From NCBI GenBank assembly GCA_902586195.1, contig CACIGF010000001.1, positions 186,001 to 250,000 of the forward strand: a DNA stretch of 64,000 bases, in the 5' to 3' direction. Source of the stretch: an uncultured beta proteobacterium. Lineage in GTDB: Bacteria > Pseudomonadota > Gammaproteobacteria > Burkholderiales > Burkholderiaceae_A. Below, piece after piece: positions 35,623 through 47,820 of this stretch. The translations under genes and the position numbers were made by a program. Within the stretch, counting starts at the first letter, position 1. Each line of letters begins with the position of its first letter. A model generated the notes under the pieces. The model saw only the letters and a program-made list of their open reading frames with translations. It was not told the origin of the DNA and searched no databases.

Positions 35623-36498
35623 ATGAACAAAATTATTACTATTGCAGTTTTTTTACTAGGAACGGTCTGGTTGATTTCATCCTGCCTTTTCATTGTTGAT
35701 CAAAGACAGTTTGCACTGGTTTTCGCACTTGGGGAGATTAAAAAAGTAATTAATGAGCCGGGGCTATATTTTAAATTGCCCCAACCATTACAAAATATTA
35801 TCTATCTTGAAAAAAGAACCCTAACTATTGATACCCCTGATGCTGATAGGTTTATAACCAAAGAGAAGCAAAATGTTGTTGTCGACACTTACGTAAAATG
35901 GCGTATCGATGATGCGAAGCTTTTTTACACTAGTGTTGCGGGAAGAGTTGCGAGCGCGAATGATAGAATTTCCCGAGCATTGCGTGATGGGTTAAATAAT
36001 GAGATTGCTACCAGGACAGTTAACGATGTTATCTCTGGTGAACGTGAGGAAGTAATGGAAAGCGTTACGCGAAGAGTTGCTGAGGACGCAACCCAAATCG
36101 GTGTAAGAATCGTGGACGTCAGGCTCAGAAAAGTTGAATTTGCAGATGAAATTCGGGACTCGGTTTTCAGGAGGATGGAATCCGAACGAAAGGCAATAGC
36201 GAGTGAAAGGAGATCGGAAGGTGCTGCTGAGGCTGAAAAAATCAGAGCTAACGCTGACCGACAGAGGGTCGGACTTCTCGCGCAAGCATACAAGCAGGCT
36301 CAGGATATCAAAGGAATAGGTGACGCTAAAGCAGCATCGGCATATGCAGATGCGTTTGGTGAGGATCCTGAGTTTGCTGAGTTCTACAGGAGTCTTAAAG
36401 CTTACAGAGAAAGCTTTAAAAGTGGCTCAGATTTAATTATTACCGATCCAAATTCTGATTTTTTCCAATTTTTCAAGTCTAATAAGGGTGGAAATTAG
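35623..36498 (+). CDS. hflC: HflC, SPFH regulator of FtsH
   Basis: HflC is the partner of HflK in the FtsH-associated membrane complex. The 291-residue product has one N-terminal membrane helix (residues 5-24) and an SPFH domain starting VDQRQFALVFALGEIKKVINEPGLYFKLP, with the conserved TKEKQNVVVDTYVKWRIDD and the later ERKAIASERRSEGAAEAEKIRANADRQR coiled segment. Length and order (hflK-hflC-hisZ/purA) match betaproteobacteria. Confidence 0.96.
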   Translation: MNKIITIAVFLLGTVWLISSCLFIVDQRQFALVFALGEIKKVINEPGLYFKLPQPLQNIIYLEKRTLTIDTPDADRFITKEKQNVVVDTYVKWRIDDAKLFYTSVAGRVASANDRISRALRDGLNNEIATRTVNDVISGEREEVMESVTRRVAEDATQIGVRIVDVRLRKVEFADEIRDSVFRRMESERKAIASERRSEGAAEAEKIRANADRQRVGLLAQAYKQAQDIKGIGDAKAASAYADAFGEDPEFAEFYRSLKAYRESFKSGSDLIITDPNSDFFQFFKSNKGGN

Positions 36499-36520
36499 AA
36501 ATCTAGGGGAAAGTACGTAA

Positions 36521-38869
<2,349 letters not shown>

Positions 38870-38908
38870 CGCACTTTTGCAAAAAGGAAGGCTTGGATTT
38901 TTTAAATG

Positions 38909-38992
38909 TGCCCAGAAGAGGACTCGAACCTCCATGGTGTTTCCACCACTAGGACCTGAACCTAGCGCGTCTACCAGTTTCGCCATCTGGGC
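38909..38992 (-). tRNA. tRNA-Leu (anticodon CAG)
   Basis: On the minus strand an 84-base tRNA with the long variable arm of tRNA-Leu: acceptor GCCCAGA pairs with TCTGGGC, the anticodon stem CTAGG/CCTAG encloses TTCAGGT, giving anticodon CAG for CUG codons, and the T-loop TTCGAGT is present. Discriminator A, as needed by LeuRS. Confidence 0.95.
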
Positions 38993-39028
38993 GGTTTTGA
39001 GTTAACACAATAGATTGGAAATCGCACT

Positions 39029-41053
39029 TTGTCAAAAAATAAAATTAAGGAAATCATTGGGGTTGTTCTAGGTCACAGTGACGGATACGGATTTCTGCGT
39101 CCTGACATTGGAAAAGAGGATTTTTATCTATCTCCAACTGAAATGTTAAAAGTGATGCACGGGGATAAGGTTGTCGTAAAAATCTATCCGGGGAGGGAAA
39201 AGCAACGGACTGATGCAGTCATTGTAGAAGTAGTGAAAAGGGCTCAGCGGGATCTTGTTGGCAGGTTAGTGTTTGAAAACGGGTTGTATTTAGTAGTACC
39301 AGAGGAAAAGAGAATCAATCACGATATCGTGGTTTCAAAGAACAATTTACAAACTGCAAAAATAGGGCAGATTGTTGTTGTCGCTCTCATTGATCAGCCT
39401 ACCAGGGTAACTCCACCTATTGGAAAAATTATCGAAGTAGTTGGTGACGGCGACATGCCAGGTATTGAAAACGAAATCGCTTTGAGAAAATTTAAAATTC
39501 CACATCATTTTCCTGATGAGATTTTACGAATGACTGAAGCAGACATGACGAAATTCTATGCTGCAAAAGGCAACAAGAAACGGATTGATTTGACCGAGAT
39601 TGATTTTTTTACTGTTGATGGTTTGGATGCCAAAGATTATGATGACGCAATTTATGTAGAGCGGCACAATCAAGATAGTTGGAGAGCCTTAGTAGCAATT
39701 GCCGATGTTAGTAGTTATGTGCATTCTGGCGATCCAATTGATCAGGAAGCATTTTTACGAGGTACTTCGGTTTATTTTCCTAGATCGGTGGTTCCAATGT
39801 TACCTGAATTTCTCTCAAATAATTTGTGCTCGTTGATACCGGACATGGACAGAATGGTATTAGTTTGCGATATGGTTGTGAGTGTGGATGGGGATATTTT
39901 AGCTTACCAGTTTTATGAAGCAACTATCCGCTCACGAGCTCGTTTTACATATGAAGACTTTTGGGAAATCATTAAGGATGATGATATAGATAAGTTTAAA
40001 AATTTTAGTAATAAACTTTTAATAGAGGCCATCTTTGCCGCTAATAATTTATTTAAAGCATTGCACAGCAACCGAAAAAAACGAGGAGCGTTAGATTTTG
40101 AAACTGTTGAAACATCAATTCAACTTAATGATGAAGGTAGAATTCAAAGGATAATTCCAGTGACACGTACTAATGCTCATAAAATAATAGAGGAATGTAT
40201 GATTGCGGCCAACATTTGCGCCGCCCATTTCATTTCTGACAATGAAAAAGAATGTCTATACAGAGTTCATAAGGACCCTGAAGAAGAAAAGCTTGAAAAT
40301 TTAAAAGTGTATCTCAAATTACAAGGTATTTCTTTCGCAGACTCAGGACCTCCATCGCCGGAAGATTATAGTGCCCTTTTGGATCAGATAAAGTCCCGTT
40401 CAGACTCTGAAGTTTTACAAAATCTCATATTGAGGAGTATGAAACAAGCCTGCTATTCTCCAAAGAATACAGGGCACTTTGCATTGGCCTTAAAAAAATA
40501 TACACACTTTACGTCCCCTATACGAAGATATCCTGACCTTTTGGTTCATCGAGTTATTAAGGAAATTTTGTATAAAAAAAGCTTTGACCCGCATGCTAGT
40601 TTTAAAATGAGAGATGATAGTATAGAGGTATGGGAAGTGTTAGGAGAGCAAGCGTCACTCGCTGAGAGGAGAGCAGAGGAGGCTACGCGTGATGTGATCT
40701 CATTGTTGAAATGTCAATTTATGCAGGCACGAATAGGAGAACAGATGCGCGGAATCATTACAAATGTAGTTCCTTTTGGTTTGTTTGTTACCTTGGACAA
40801 TCTTTTTGTAGAAGGGTTAATTCACGTTTCTGAACTTGGTCAGGAGTTCTTCCAATACATTGCTAATTCGCATGAACTGAGAGGAGAGAGGACAGGAAAA
40901 CGATTTAAATTGTACGACCGCGTGTTGATACAATTGATGCGAGTAGATATTCCTAGCAGGAAGATACAATTTGCTCTTCTTAATCAAAGGGATCGAAGGG
41001 CGGTCAAAAGTGTTACCCTAAAAAGAAAGAAAAGAGTCCCTAAAGATTCGTAG
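39029..41053 (+). CDS. rnr: RNase R, short form without N-terminal HTH
   Basis: RNase R is a 3'-5' exoribonuclease that degrades structured RNA. The product from TTG 39029 is 674 residues against about 813 in E. coli. It begins directly in the first cold-shock domain (GVVLGHSDGYGFLRPD), then has the second CSD, the RNB domain (DGLDAKDYDDAIYVE with the catalytic aspartates, RGTSVYFPRSVVPMLPE, HFTSPIRRYPDLLVHR) and the S1 domain (GIITNVVPFGLFVTLDNLFVEGLIHVSEL). The usual N-terminal helix-turn-helix and the long lysine-rich tail are missing. The upstream space holds tRNA-Leu, so no longer start exists. Confidence 0.93.
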   Translation: MSKNKIKEIIGVVLGHSDGYGFLRPDIGKEDFYLSPTEMLKVMHGDKVVVKIYPGREKQRTDAVIVEVVKRAQRDLVGRLVFENGLYLVVPEEKRINHDIVVSKNNLQTAKIGQIVVVALIDQPTRVTPPIGKIIEVVGDGDMPGIENEIALRKFKIPHHFPDEILRMTEADMTKFYAAKGNKKRIDLTEIDFFTVDGLDAKDYDDAIYVERHNQDSWRALVAIADVSSYVHSGDPIDQEAFLRGTSVYFPRSVVPMLPEFLSNNLCSLIPDMDRMVLVCDMVVSVDGDILAYQFYEATIRSRARFTYEDFWEIIKDDDIDKFKNFSNKLLIEAIFAANNLFKALHSNRKKRGALDFETVETSIQLNDEGRIQRIIPVTRTNAHKIIEECMIAANICAAHFISDNEKECLYRVHKDPEEEKLENLKVYLKLQGISFADSGPPSPEDYSALLDQIKSRSDSEVLQNLILRSMKQACYSPKNTGHFALALKKYTHFTSPIRRYPDLLVHRVIKEILYKKSFDPHASFKMRDDSIEVWEVLGEQASLAERRAEEATRDVISLLKCQFMQARIGEQMRGIITNVVPFGLFVTLDNLFVEGLIHVSELGQEFFQYIANSHELRGERTGKRFKLYDRVLIQLMRVDIPSRKIQFALLNQRDRRAVKSVTLKRKKRVPKDS

Positions 41054-41116
41054 ACTATTTTATGTAACCATAATTTGATTAACTTTTTGTCTAAACTAAG
41101 GAACTCTGGAAGACAA

Positions 41117-41863
41117 ATGATTTTAGCCGGTTATCATGCGATCGTAACAAGATTCAAAATTGCTCCAGAATCTATTTCTAAACTTTTTGTTGTTGATAAA
41201 AGGAAAGATTTTAAAGCGAAAAACTTATTTCAGATCGCAAAAAAAAATAATGTGCAGGTAATCAGAGTATCTTCATTAGAACTGGCTAGACTAACAAAGA
41301 ATAAAAAAAATAATATTTGTGCAGCATTTGTTAAGCAGCTTACAAAACCTACTTGTTTGGAAGAGCTCTTTGATTTTTTTGAGATACAAGGAAGCACTAA
41401 TCCCCCAATAATTTTTTTGGATGGGGTCACTGACCCGCGAAACTTAGGTGCTATATTTAGGAATGTTGATGCAACGGGATTTGGGAATATTGTTGTCCCT
41501 ATGGATAATTCGGCGCCTATATCTGATCTTGTAATCAATACAGCGTGTGGTGCTGTTGATACGGTAAACTACATCCCCGTTAAGAATATTGCGCGGGCAC
41601 TTGAGTTTGTGCAAGACAAAGGGTACCTCGTTTACGGACTTGACGGAGAAGCCGGTAAGAGCATTTTCTCCACAAATTTTTCACTGCCATTGGCTCTAGT
41701 TTTTGGCGATGAGGGAAAAGGGTTGCGGAAGTTGACAAAAGATTATTGTAATGAATTGGTAAGTATTCCTATGTTGGGCAAGTTAGAAAGCTTAAATGTA
41801 TCAGTTGCTTGTGGCATAACACTATTTGAGGTTCTCAGACAATCACAAGAGAGCAGTAAATGA
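41117..41863 (+). CDS. rlmB: RlmB-type 23S rRNA 2'-O-methyltransferase
   Basis: A SpoU-class (SPOUT) methyltransferase, most like RlmB, which methylates G2251 of 23S rRNA. From ATG 41117 the product is 248 residues and starts MILAGYHAIVTRF, matching the family's iyGfHaV opening; GGAAG precedes it. The knot motifs are intact: IIFLDGVTDPRNLGAIFRNVDATGFGNIVVP, LALVFGDEGKGLRKL and LESLNVSVACGITLFEVLRQ. It follows rnr, the same order as in E. coli. The upstream TTG at 41075 is less likely. Confidence 0.93.
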   Translation: MILAGYHAIVTRFKIAPESISKLFVVDKRKDFKAKNLFQIAKKNNVQVIRVSSLELARLTKNKKNNICAAFVKQLTKPTCLEELFDFFEIQGSTNPPIIFLDGVTDPRNLGAIFRNVDATGFGNIVVPMDNSAPISDLVINTACGAVDTVNYIPVKNIARALEFVQDKGYLVYGLDGEAGKSIFSTNFSLPLALVFGDEGKGLRKLTKDYCNELVSIPMLGKLESLNVSVACGITLFEVLRQSQESSK

Positions 41864-41870
41864 TAAGTTT

Positions 41871-42911
41871 TTAGAAGCCAGGCCTGTTTTTTAATGCTTC
41901 AGCAAGTTCTAAAACAGCAGCAGCATACTTATAACTTCGATTGTATTTAGTGACAGCAAAAAAGTTTTTTGTAGCAAGCCAATAAATAATCTTGTCATTT
42001 CTTAATTTTAGATCAACCAGGCTGACATCCAGGTATGCCGGAATTTTATTAAAAGGGTCTTTAAAACCACCTTTCTGCAAATCATTATATTTGTATTCTG
42101 CCTGGAGCTCATATGTAAAGAACTGCTTTGCATTTGACCCTGGCTCTTGTATAGCAACACTGTGAGTCGGAATATTTCTGTCCCAGCCATGTTTATGAAG
42201 GTAATTTGCCACTGACCCTATTGCATCTTTCGGACTGCTCAATAAATTCGTTTTACCATTTTGGTCAAAATCAATAGCAAAAGTTCTCCAACTACTAGGC
42301 ATAAATTGAGGGATCCCAAGTGCACCAGCATACGAACCTTTTATTTTGTTAATCTGAAGCCCCTGATTTAAGCAAAGTAATATAAAAGCCTCCAACTCTT
42401 CCCGGAAAAAGTTTTCCCGACCACTACTTTCAAAAGCTAGGGTTGCGAGTGTATCGAAAACAGGAAACTTTCCTTGATTCTTCCCATATTTAGTTTCAAT
42501 ACCAATAATTGCTGCAATGACCTCCGGTGGAACTCCATAATTCTTTTGGGCTTTTTCCAAACTCACTATGTGAGTTGAAATAAATCTCTTACCTTTGTCG
42601 ATATTATCTTTATTTACAAATAGCTTCCGGTAATGGTCCCATGTTATGGTTTGTGACTTATTAGTTTTTGAAGGCCTAATTAAACTAAGAGGCTTCTGTT
42701 GCAACCTAACTTTTGTAAAAATTTTTTCGAGATATGACCTATCAAAACTATATTTAGCGCTCAAGGAAGAAATAAAATCCCGCATATTTTCTTGTGCCTG
42801 CGGACTAAATTGAGTGTGATGTCCCCAGCATATCGAAATACTGCTCAGAAACAAGAATACTCCGAAACACTGATTCAGATTTTTCCATCGATGTTTAAAA
42901 TTAAACCACAT
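41871..42911 (-). CDS. mltB: MltB-like lytic murein transglycosylase B
   Basis: A family 3 lytic transglycosylase that cleaves peptidoglycan to 1,6-anhydromuropeptides. The 346-residue product has a signal sequence (about 10-35, hydrophobic [17 protein letters not shown]), which may be lipid-anchored or cleaved, then the SLT domain with catalytic glutamate in [15 protein letters not shown], the [15 protein letters not shown] motif and the [15 protein letters not shown] segment. ATG 42911 avoids overlap with rpsP; the frame is open further upstream. It converges with rlmB. Confidence 0.88.
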   Translation of the reverse strand: MWFNFKHRWKNLNQCFGVFLFLSSISICWGHHTQFSPQAQENMRDFISSLSAKYSFDRSYLEKIFTKVRLQQKPLSLIRPSKTNKSQTITWDHYRKLFVNKDNIDKGKRFISTHIVSLEKAQKNYGVPPEVIAAIIGIETKYGKNQGKFPVFDTLATLAFESSGRENFFREELEAFILLCLNQGLQINKIKGSYAGALGIPQFMPSSWRTFAIDFDQNGKTNLLSSPKDAIGSVANYLHKHGWDRNIPTHSVAIQEPGSNAKQFFTYELQAEYKYNDLQKGGFKDPFNKIPAYLDVSLVDLKLRNDKIIYWLATKNFFAVTKYNRSYKYAAAVLELAEALKNRPGF

Positions 42912-42981
42912 AGAAATAAACTCAAAATTCACTTGTCTACAGTTTAACATGAAGGTATACTTTGATATTTTTAAGGGCAAT

Positions 42982-43266
42982 ATGGTTGTCATTCGTCTAA
43001 CTAGAGGAGGGTCTCACAAGAGGCCTTTTTATCATATCGTAGCGACTGAATCCCGCTTTAAGAGGGATGGACGTTTCATAGAGCGATTGGGTTTTTATAA
43101 CCCAATAGAGAGTGCGTCGGGAATTGATTTACGAGTAATTTCAGATAGAATTGATTACTGGGTGAGCAAAGGAGCAAAAGTTAGTAACGCGGTTTCCCGA
43201 CTTGTAAAAATGAATGCAAAAAACAACGCAAACAAAGCTAAACAGCAGGCTGGCGAGCAAAAATAA
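42982..43266 (+). CDS. rpsP: Ribosomal protein bS16
   Basis: bS16 binds 16S rRNA early in 30S assembly. The 94-residue product starts [41 protein letters not shown], matching the family exactly in layout. ATG 42982 follows AAGGG; the longer frame is rejected. It is first in rpsP-rimM-trmD-rplS. The C-terminus is Lys/Asn/Gln-rich. Confidence 0.96.
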   Translation: MVVIRLTRGGSHKRPFYHIVATESRFKRDGRFIERLGFYNPIESASGIDLRVISDRIDYWVSKGAKVSNAVSRLVKMNAKNNANKAKQQAGEQK

Positions 43267-43330
43267 ACACAGTCGAAAAGCGAGAAATAGTAAAAACTTA
43301 TTTTCCCAGCGAAGATTGTTAAATCTTGGC

Positions 43331-43891
43331 ATGACTCGCGGTTTAACGAAAACTATACAATTCTTTGAGCGAGTTAACCTTTGCGAATCCGTGGTTCAGG
43401 TAGGAACGGTAACCGGCTTTAGGGGGATTCGGGGAGACATATACGTTAAGGCTACGACTCCAGTGTGGGAGCTTTTTAGCTCGCGGGACGAAAGCCCAGG
43501 CATATTCGATCGACTTGCGGTTTTTTTTCGGTTAGAGAATAAATTTTTTGAAACAGTTGTTTCAAGAGCTAAAAGTGGTTGTGAAGGCTTTTATTTTTCG
43601 CTCGAGGGTTTAAATACTAGAACTGAGGTTGTAAGTTTGCGTTTTTCGGAGGTGCTGATTTACAAGGACTCGGTTCCCGGGATACTAATTTCACAAATTG
43701 AATCATATGTCGGATTCATTGTATTGAATATTGAGGGCAAACAGTTAGGAACCATACTCGAGATTGGAGGGACTAAACATCAGACCTACTTAAAAACATC
43801 GACAACCATTATTCCAAATGTTTCAGATATTGTTGTCGAAGTAAAAAAAGATTCCAAAACAGTTGTAGTTGATTGGTCCGATAGTTGGTGA
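43331..43891 (+). CDS. rimM: RimM 30S maturation factor
   Basis: RimM binds uS19 and helps mature the 30S head. The product is about 186 residues from ATG 43331. It keeps the RimM start VVQVGTVTGFRGIRGDIYVKATT and the PRC-barrel part (YVGFIVLNIEGKQLGTILEIGGTKHQTYLK, IIPNVSDIVVEV), but conservation is modest. The start codon is uncertain since no good ribosome binding site is seen; the frame also runs into rpsP. It overlaps or lies next to trmD at its end in the usual operon order. Confidence 0.87.
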   Translation: MTRGLTKTIQFFERVNLCESVVQVGTVTGFRGIRGDIYVKATTPVWELFSSRDESPGIFDRLAVFFRLENKFFETVVSRAKSGCEGFYFSLEGLNTRTEVVSLRFSEVLIYKDSVPGILISQIESYVGFIVLNIEGKQLGTILEIGGTKHQTYLKTSTTIIPNVSDIVVEVKKDSKTVVVDWSDSW

Positions 43892-43901
43892 GTTTGACAG
43901 C

Positions 43902-44675
43902 ATGAAATTCAGTATCATTACGCTTTTTCCACAATTGTTTGATGCTTTTTCTAATGTCGGTGTAATAGGACGGGCAATAGGGAAAGGTATCGCTGAAATA
44001 GAGTGCATAAATCCGCGAGATTTTGCGGAGAATTCTTACGGATGCATTGACAAAAGACCTTTTGGGGGAGGACCTGGCATGATTATGATGGCAGAGCCAC
44101 TAAAAAAGAGTATCATAGCAATCTCAAATAAGCATTTGAAATGTAATCTCGTGGTAATCAACTTCTCGCCTTGTGGTCAAAAACTAGACCAGACTCTAAT
44201 CGAGGAGTTCATCTCTAATCGGAGTGAGAAAGATCGCCGACATTGCTTGATTTGTGGAAGATATGAGGGGATAGATGAACGATTTATTGAAAAATATGTC
44301 GATTTATCAATAAGTTTGGGGGATTTTATTGTATCTGGGGGTGAAATAGCTGCTTTTGTTTTTCTAGATTCTTTGATAAGGCGGTTACCAGGTGTCTTGG
44401 GTAACAAAGAATCAGGAACACATGATTCTTTCATGGACGGAATGTTACAATACCCGCACTACACAAAACCTAACGTTTTTGAATCAATGGAGGTGCCCGC
44501 CATTTTGAAATCTGGCGATCATAGAGCGATACATCTGTGGAGAAGGGAAAAAGCTATAGATAAGACGATACTGTCTCGTCCGGACTTAATCCGAAAGTAT
44601 ATAGATTTGGGATATTTTTCTGATGCGGAGCTTGCTTACATCAACAAGAGGAGTGACTGGTTAACTAGAAAGTAA
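43902..44675 (+). CDS. trmD: TrmD tRNA (guanine-37-N1) methyltransferase
   Basis: TrmD methylates N1 of G37 in tRNAs reading CNN codons and prevents frameshifting. The 257-residue product begins MKFSIITLFPQLFDAFSNVGVIGRAI and has the knotted SAM site: FGGGPGMIMMAEPL, LICGRYEGIDERFIEKYVD and SLGDFIVSGGEIAAFVFLDSLIRRLPGVLGN. ATG 43902 is right for the family; the longer frame would overlap rimM. The fourth gene, rplS, follows by 19 bases. Confidence 0.97.
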   Translation: MKFSIITLFPQLFDAFSNVGVIGRAIGKGIAEIECINPRDFAENSYGCIDKRPFGGGPGMIMMAEPLKKSIIAISNKHLKCNLVVINFSPCGQKLDQTLIEEFISNRSEKDRRHCLICGRYEGIDERFIEKYVDLSISLGDFIVSGGEIAAFVFLDSLIRRLPGVLGNKESGTHDSFMDGMLQYPHYTKPNVFESMEVPAILKSGDHRAIHLWRREKAIDKTILSRPDLIRKYIDLGYFSDAELAYINKRSDWLTRK

Positions 44676-44694
44676 CTTTTTGGAAAGGTAATTT

Positions 44695-45072
44695 ATGAAT
44701 GTTATTGAAGAATTTGAGAATAGAGAGATGGCGAAACGTGAGGTTCAATTTCCTGAATTTTCCTCAGGTGACACTGTGAAGGTCAGCGTCAATGTTATTG
44801 AGGGCGAACGAAAACGTGTGCAGGCTTTTGAAGGAGTTGTTCTGGGAAGACGTAACAGAGGATTGAATTCGTCGTTTATAGTTAGGAAGATTTCTTCCGG
44901 AATCGGAGTCGAAAGGACTTTTCAACTTTTCTCTCCCTTGATTTCGAAGATCGAAGTCATCCGAAGGGGGGATGTGCGTCGATCCAAATTATTTTACTTG
45001 CGAGAAAGATCAGGAAAGTCGGCAAGGATCAAAGAAAAATTACCTGGAAAATTAAAAGGCAAAAGTGATTAG
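44695..45072 (+). CDS. rplS: Ribosomal protein bL19
   Basis: bL19 sits at the subunit interface of the 50S. The 125-residue product has [58 protein letters not shown] and the betaproteobacterial-type end [20 protein letters not shown] 44695 follows GGAAAGG. It ends the rpsP operon. Confidence 0.97.
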   Translation: MNVIEEFENREMAKREVQFPEFSSGDTVKVSVNVIEGERKRVQAFEGVVLGRRNRGLNSSFIVRKISSGIGVERTFQLFSPLISKIEVIRRGDVRRSKLFYLRERSGKSARIKEKLPGKLKGKSD

Positions 45073-45141
45073 AATGGGTTTGACACCAAAAAATAAAGGG
45101 CTTGTCTCATCCTATGCTGATGTTTTTTCAACAACTACCTT

Positions 45142-46221
45142 ATGTTATTGAGTAGCCTTTTTATTACTTTTTTACTAGAGTATTTTCTTACTCCAGCGGA
45201 GGACTCTTTTGACAAATATCTTAGCCTTGTAATCAATTGGGTTAGAACCAGGTTGGATATCGATGACAAAAAAATCGCACTAATTAGTTGGTTGGTATTG
45301 GTTTTGGGAAGTTCATTAGCTCTTTGGGCTTTGTGGGAACTTATTCTCTTTATACATCCTATATTAGCATTTGTTTTCCTAGTAATTTTCCTTTACATGA
45401 ATTTAGGATTCAAGCGATTCATTAATGTTTTTCTTAAAATTCATAGCCACCTAAAGAACGAGGAAATTGAACAGGCTAGGTTGGAAATAAATGATTGGTC
45501 GTCTACGGTTAAATCCAATCAAGTAGTGATAGAGTCTATCGAAAATGGTGACCCTCGGCAGATCGCAAGGGAAGCTACTAAGTTGTTAGTGTTATCCATG
45601 CATAGAAATCTTTTCGCACCAATATTTTGGTTGGTTGTGCTTCCTGGACCTGTCGGTATCCTTTTGTATAGGACATCTTTGTTTGTTCAGCGTGAATGGA
45701 ATCAAAACAGGGAGTCCGTGGACAATTCCGATTTTAAAAATGATTCGGTCCAAATTTCAATGGACAACGATGATAAACATACTGAGGAAAAAATAGAAAG
45801 TAGAAAAATCGAACAGTTCGATAAATATGCAGAAATTGCAAGTCAAGGTTTTTTTTGGTTTGATTGGTTACCTGCTAGATTTACAGCTTTGGTTTTCGCT
45901 ATCGTAGGGAACTTTGAAGATGCTTTTGCCCAGGGAAGAAAGCAGGCTACTGAGGTAACCTACAAGTCTGCGTCGGATTCTGACCAATTAATTCTCGCCG
46001 TGGGTGAAGGGGCAATGATGTTGTCCTTGACTATTCCAACCGCTGTTTCTGGAACGCAGCAATTAGATAATATGGATGATTTGTCCAGTAGACCCGAACT
46101 TTTAGAACCAGATATTAATTCCATGAAATTTGCGATTGGCTTGATGTGGCGGAGTTTGATTCTTTGTATGGTTATTTTTACGCTTGTTAGCTTTGGTTAT
46201 TTTCTACGTTTTTTTTATTAA
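45142..46221 (+). CDS. CobD/CbiB-like membrane protein
   Basis: A 359-residue inner-membrane protein with several hydrophobic helices, resembling the CobD/CbiB family (AmpE-like) found near rplS-rsgA in betaproteobacteria. True CbiB makes the aminopropanol linkage of cobalamin, but no other cobalamin gene is present, and these relatives are of unknown function. Visible pieces include the DPRQIAREATKLLVLSMHRNLFAPIFWLVVLPGPVGILLYR region and FFWFDWLPARFTALVFAIVGNFEDAF, the latter close to CbiB signatures. The 3' end overlaps rsgA tail to tail by 35 bases. Confidence 0.82.
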   Translation: MLLSSLFITFLLEYFLTPAEDSFDKYLSLVINWVRTRLDIDDKKIALISWLVLVLGSSLALWALWELILFIHPILAFVFLVIFLYMNLGFKRFINVFLKIHSHLKNEEIEQARLEINDWSSTVKSNQVVIESIENGDPRQIAREATKLLVLSMHRNLFAPIFWLVVLPGPVGILLYRTSLFVQREWNQNRESVDNSDFKNDSVQISMDNDDKHTEEKIESRKIEQFDKYAEIASQGFFWFDWLPARFTALVFAIVGNFEDAFAQGRKQATEVTYKSASDSDQLILAVGEGAMMLSLTIPTAVSGTQQLDNMDDLSSRPELLEPDINSMKFAIGLMWRSLILCMVIFTLVSFGYFLRFFY

Positions 46222-47203
46222 TGGCATACATTAACTTCTTCCATAACATTAGTCGACTGGACATATGCTGGAAATCTTCACTGTCTTTTCTTAAACTAAC
46301 TAAGAATCTTCGGATTCCACAATCAGGTTCATCATCATGTCTGCAGTTTTTAAACTTGCAAAAAAAGTATCGCTGATTTATTTCCTCCCACTCACTAAAA
46401 TACTTAATTAAGTCGCCGTTCTTCAGGTCATCTAATCCAAAGGAATCAATGCCTGGTGTATCCATGACGAATATCTTCTTTTTATCATCACCACATATTT
46501 TGTATTCAAAGGACTTAGATTCTCTGGTTGTATGTCTTCCTCTTTTGTGACGAGTTGATACTATCCCAGTTTTCTGCGTAGCAGAAGGAATCAATTTATT
46601 AATTAAAGAACTTTTACCTACACCCGATTGGCCAATAAAGCAAATAGATACTTCACTGTTTTCACTGGTTAAAGCAATTTCTTGTATCTTTAAGCTTAGT
46701 TTATTTATCAGAATATCGTCGTGAAGCGACACCTGAATAATTTTTAATTTTTTTCTATCGTTAGTTTCGCCAGAAATTTCAAAAGGAACCAAAGCCTTTA
46801 CTTTTTTCTTAAATGATTCATTGACGTTAGAGTGATCAACTTTATTCATTATTATCGTAAATGGAATATTTTCATTTCGAGCCCGAATGGCCATTTTGGC
46901 AGAATTCATAAGGTTAAATGAAGGAAAGTTCGTTACAACCAAAAAAAGATGATCGAGGTTGGCAACAATATTTTTTTCAATCTTCTCTGACCTAGATAGT
47001 AAATTTTTACGAGGTAAGATTTTTATCTGTTGTTTTCCAGGTTTAAAGGCTATCTCGATTGAATCGTTTAAAACTATAGACGATAATATACTTACCGGAA
47101 CAAAATAAGAAGATGTTAGAGGTGGTTCCAGTATTATGCTTCTTTGTGATTTACTTAAAACTCTGTGTTTGGTTATAGACAACCTTTTTCCTATATTATT
47201 CAT
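46187..47203 (-). CDS. rsgA: RsgA ribosome small-subunit GTPase
   Basis: RsgA is a circularly permuted GTPase that checks late 30S assembly. The 338-residue product has an N-terminal OB-like domain, G4 motif IIMNKVDH before the P-loop GQSGVGKSSLINKLI, G3 DTPGIDSFGL and the zinc-binding C-terminal CKFKNCRHDDEPDC. ATG 47203 is preferred; the longer frame crosses the orn start. It is divergent from orn with only 19 bases between. Confidence 0.93.
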   Translation of the reverse strand: MNNIGKRLSITKHRVLSKSQRSIILEPPLTSSYFVPVSILSSIVLNDSIEIAFKPGKQQIKILPRKNLLSRSEKIEKNIVANLDHLFLVVTNFPSFNLMNSAKMAIRARNENIPFTIIMNKVDHSNVNESFKKKVKALVPFEISGETNDRKKLKIIQVSLHDDILINKLSLKIQEIALTSENSEVSICFIGQSGVGKSSLINKLIPSATQKTGIVSTRHKRGRHTTRESKSFEYKICGDDKKKIFVMDTPGIDSFGLDDLKNGDLIKYFSEWEEINQRYFFCKFKNCRHDDEPDCGIRRFLVSLRKDSEDFQHMSSRLMLWKKLMYAINKKNVENNQS

Positions 47204-47222
47204 GTAAAGTGTACAAGAATTT

Positions 47223-47819
47223 ATGAGCATTTCTAAAAAAAATTCCGAAGATAAGGGTGTTGATCGAGAACATCCTTATTTAAATCACAAGGATAATCTA
47301 GTTTGGTTAGATATGGAGATGAGTGGATTGGATCCAAATACATGCCGAATCCTCGAAATAGCCATCATTGTTACAGACAGAGATCTAAATCCTTTGCACG
47401 AGGGTATTGAGTTTGTTCTAAAGCAATCCGATTATTTTTTAAACAAAATGGATGATTGGAATAAGACAACACATAAAAAAAGCGGACTAATTGACAAAGT
47501 TAAAATTTCATCTTTGGACGAACAAGTAGTCGAGGGAAAGATTCTGGACTATTTGTGTCAATTTGTACCAGCAAGAACTTCACCGCTTTGTGGGAATTCA
47601 ATTCACCAGGATAGAAGATTCTTACGTCTTTATATGCCTAGATTAGATGCTTACTTTAGCTACCGAAATGTTGACGTAAGTACAGTTAAGGAATTATGTA
47701 AGCGATGGAGTCCTCAGGTTGCAAAAACTTTTTCAAAAAAAGGCGCTCATACTGCGATGGCAGATACTTTAGAATCTATCACTGAGCTTAAGTTTTATCG
47801 AAAAAATTTTTTTCGATAG
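47223..47819 (+). CDS. orn: Oligoribonuclease
   Basis: Orn is the DEDDh exonuclease that turns dinucleotides, including pGpG from cyclic-di-GMP, into mononucleotides. The 198-residue product has the first DE pair in NLVWLDMEMSGLDP, CGNSIHQDRRFLRLYMPRLDAYFSYRNVDVSTVKEL and the final His/Asp in KKGAHTAMADTLESI. It is about 15-20 residues longer at the N-terminus than typical, with a charged, unconserved start. Essential in most gamma/betaproteobacteria. Confidence 0.95.
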   Translation: MSISKKNSEDKGVDREHPYLNHKDNLVWLDMEMSGLDPNTCRILEIAIIVTDRDLNPLHEGIEFVLKQSDYFLNKMDDWNKTTHKKSGLIDKVKISSLDEQVVEGKILDYLCQFVPARTSPLCGNSIHQDRRFLRLYMPRLDAYFSYRNVDVSTVKELCKRWSPQVAKTFSKKGAHTAMADTLESITELKFYRKNFFR

Positions 47820-47820
47820 A

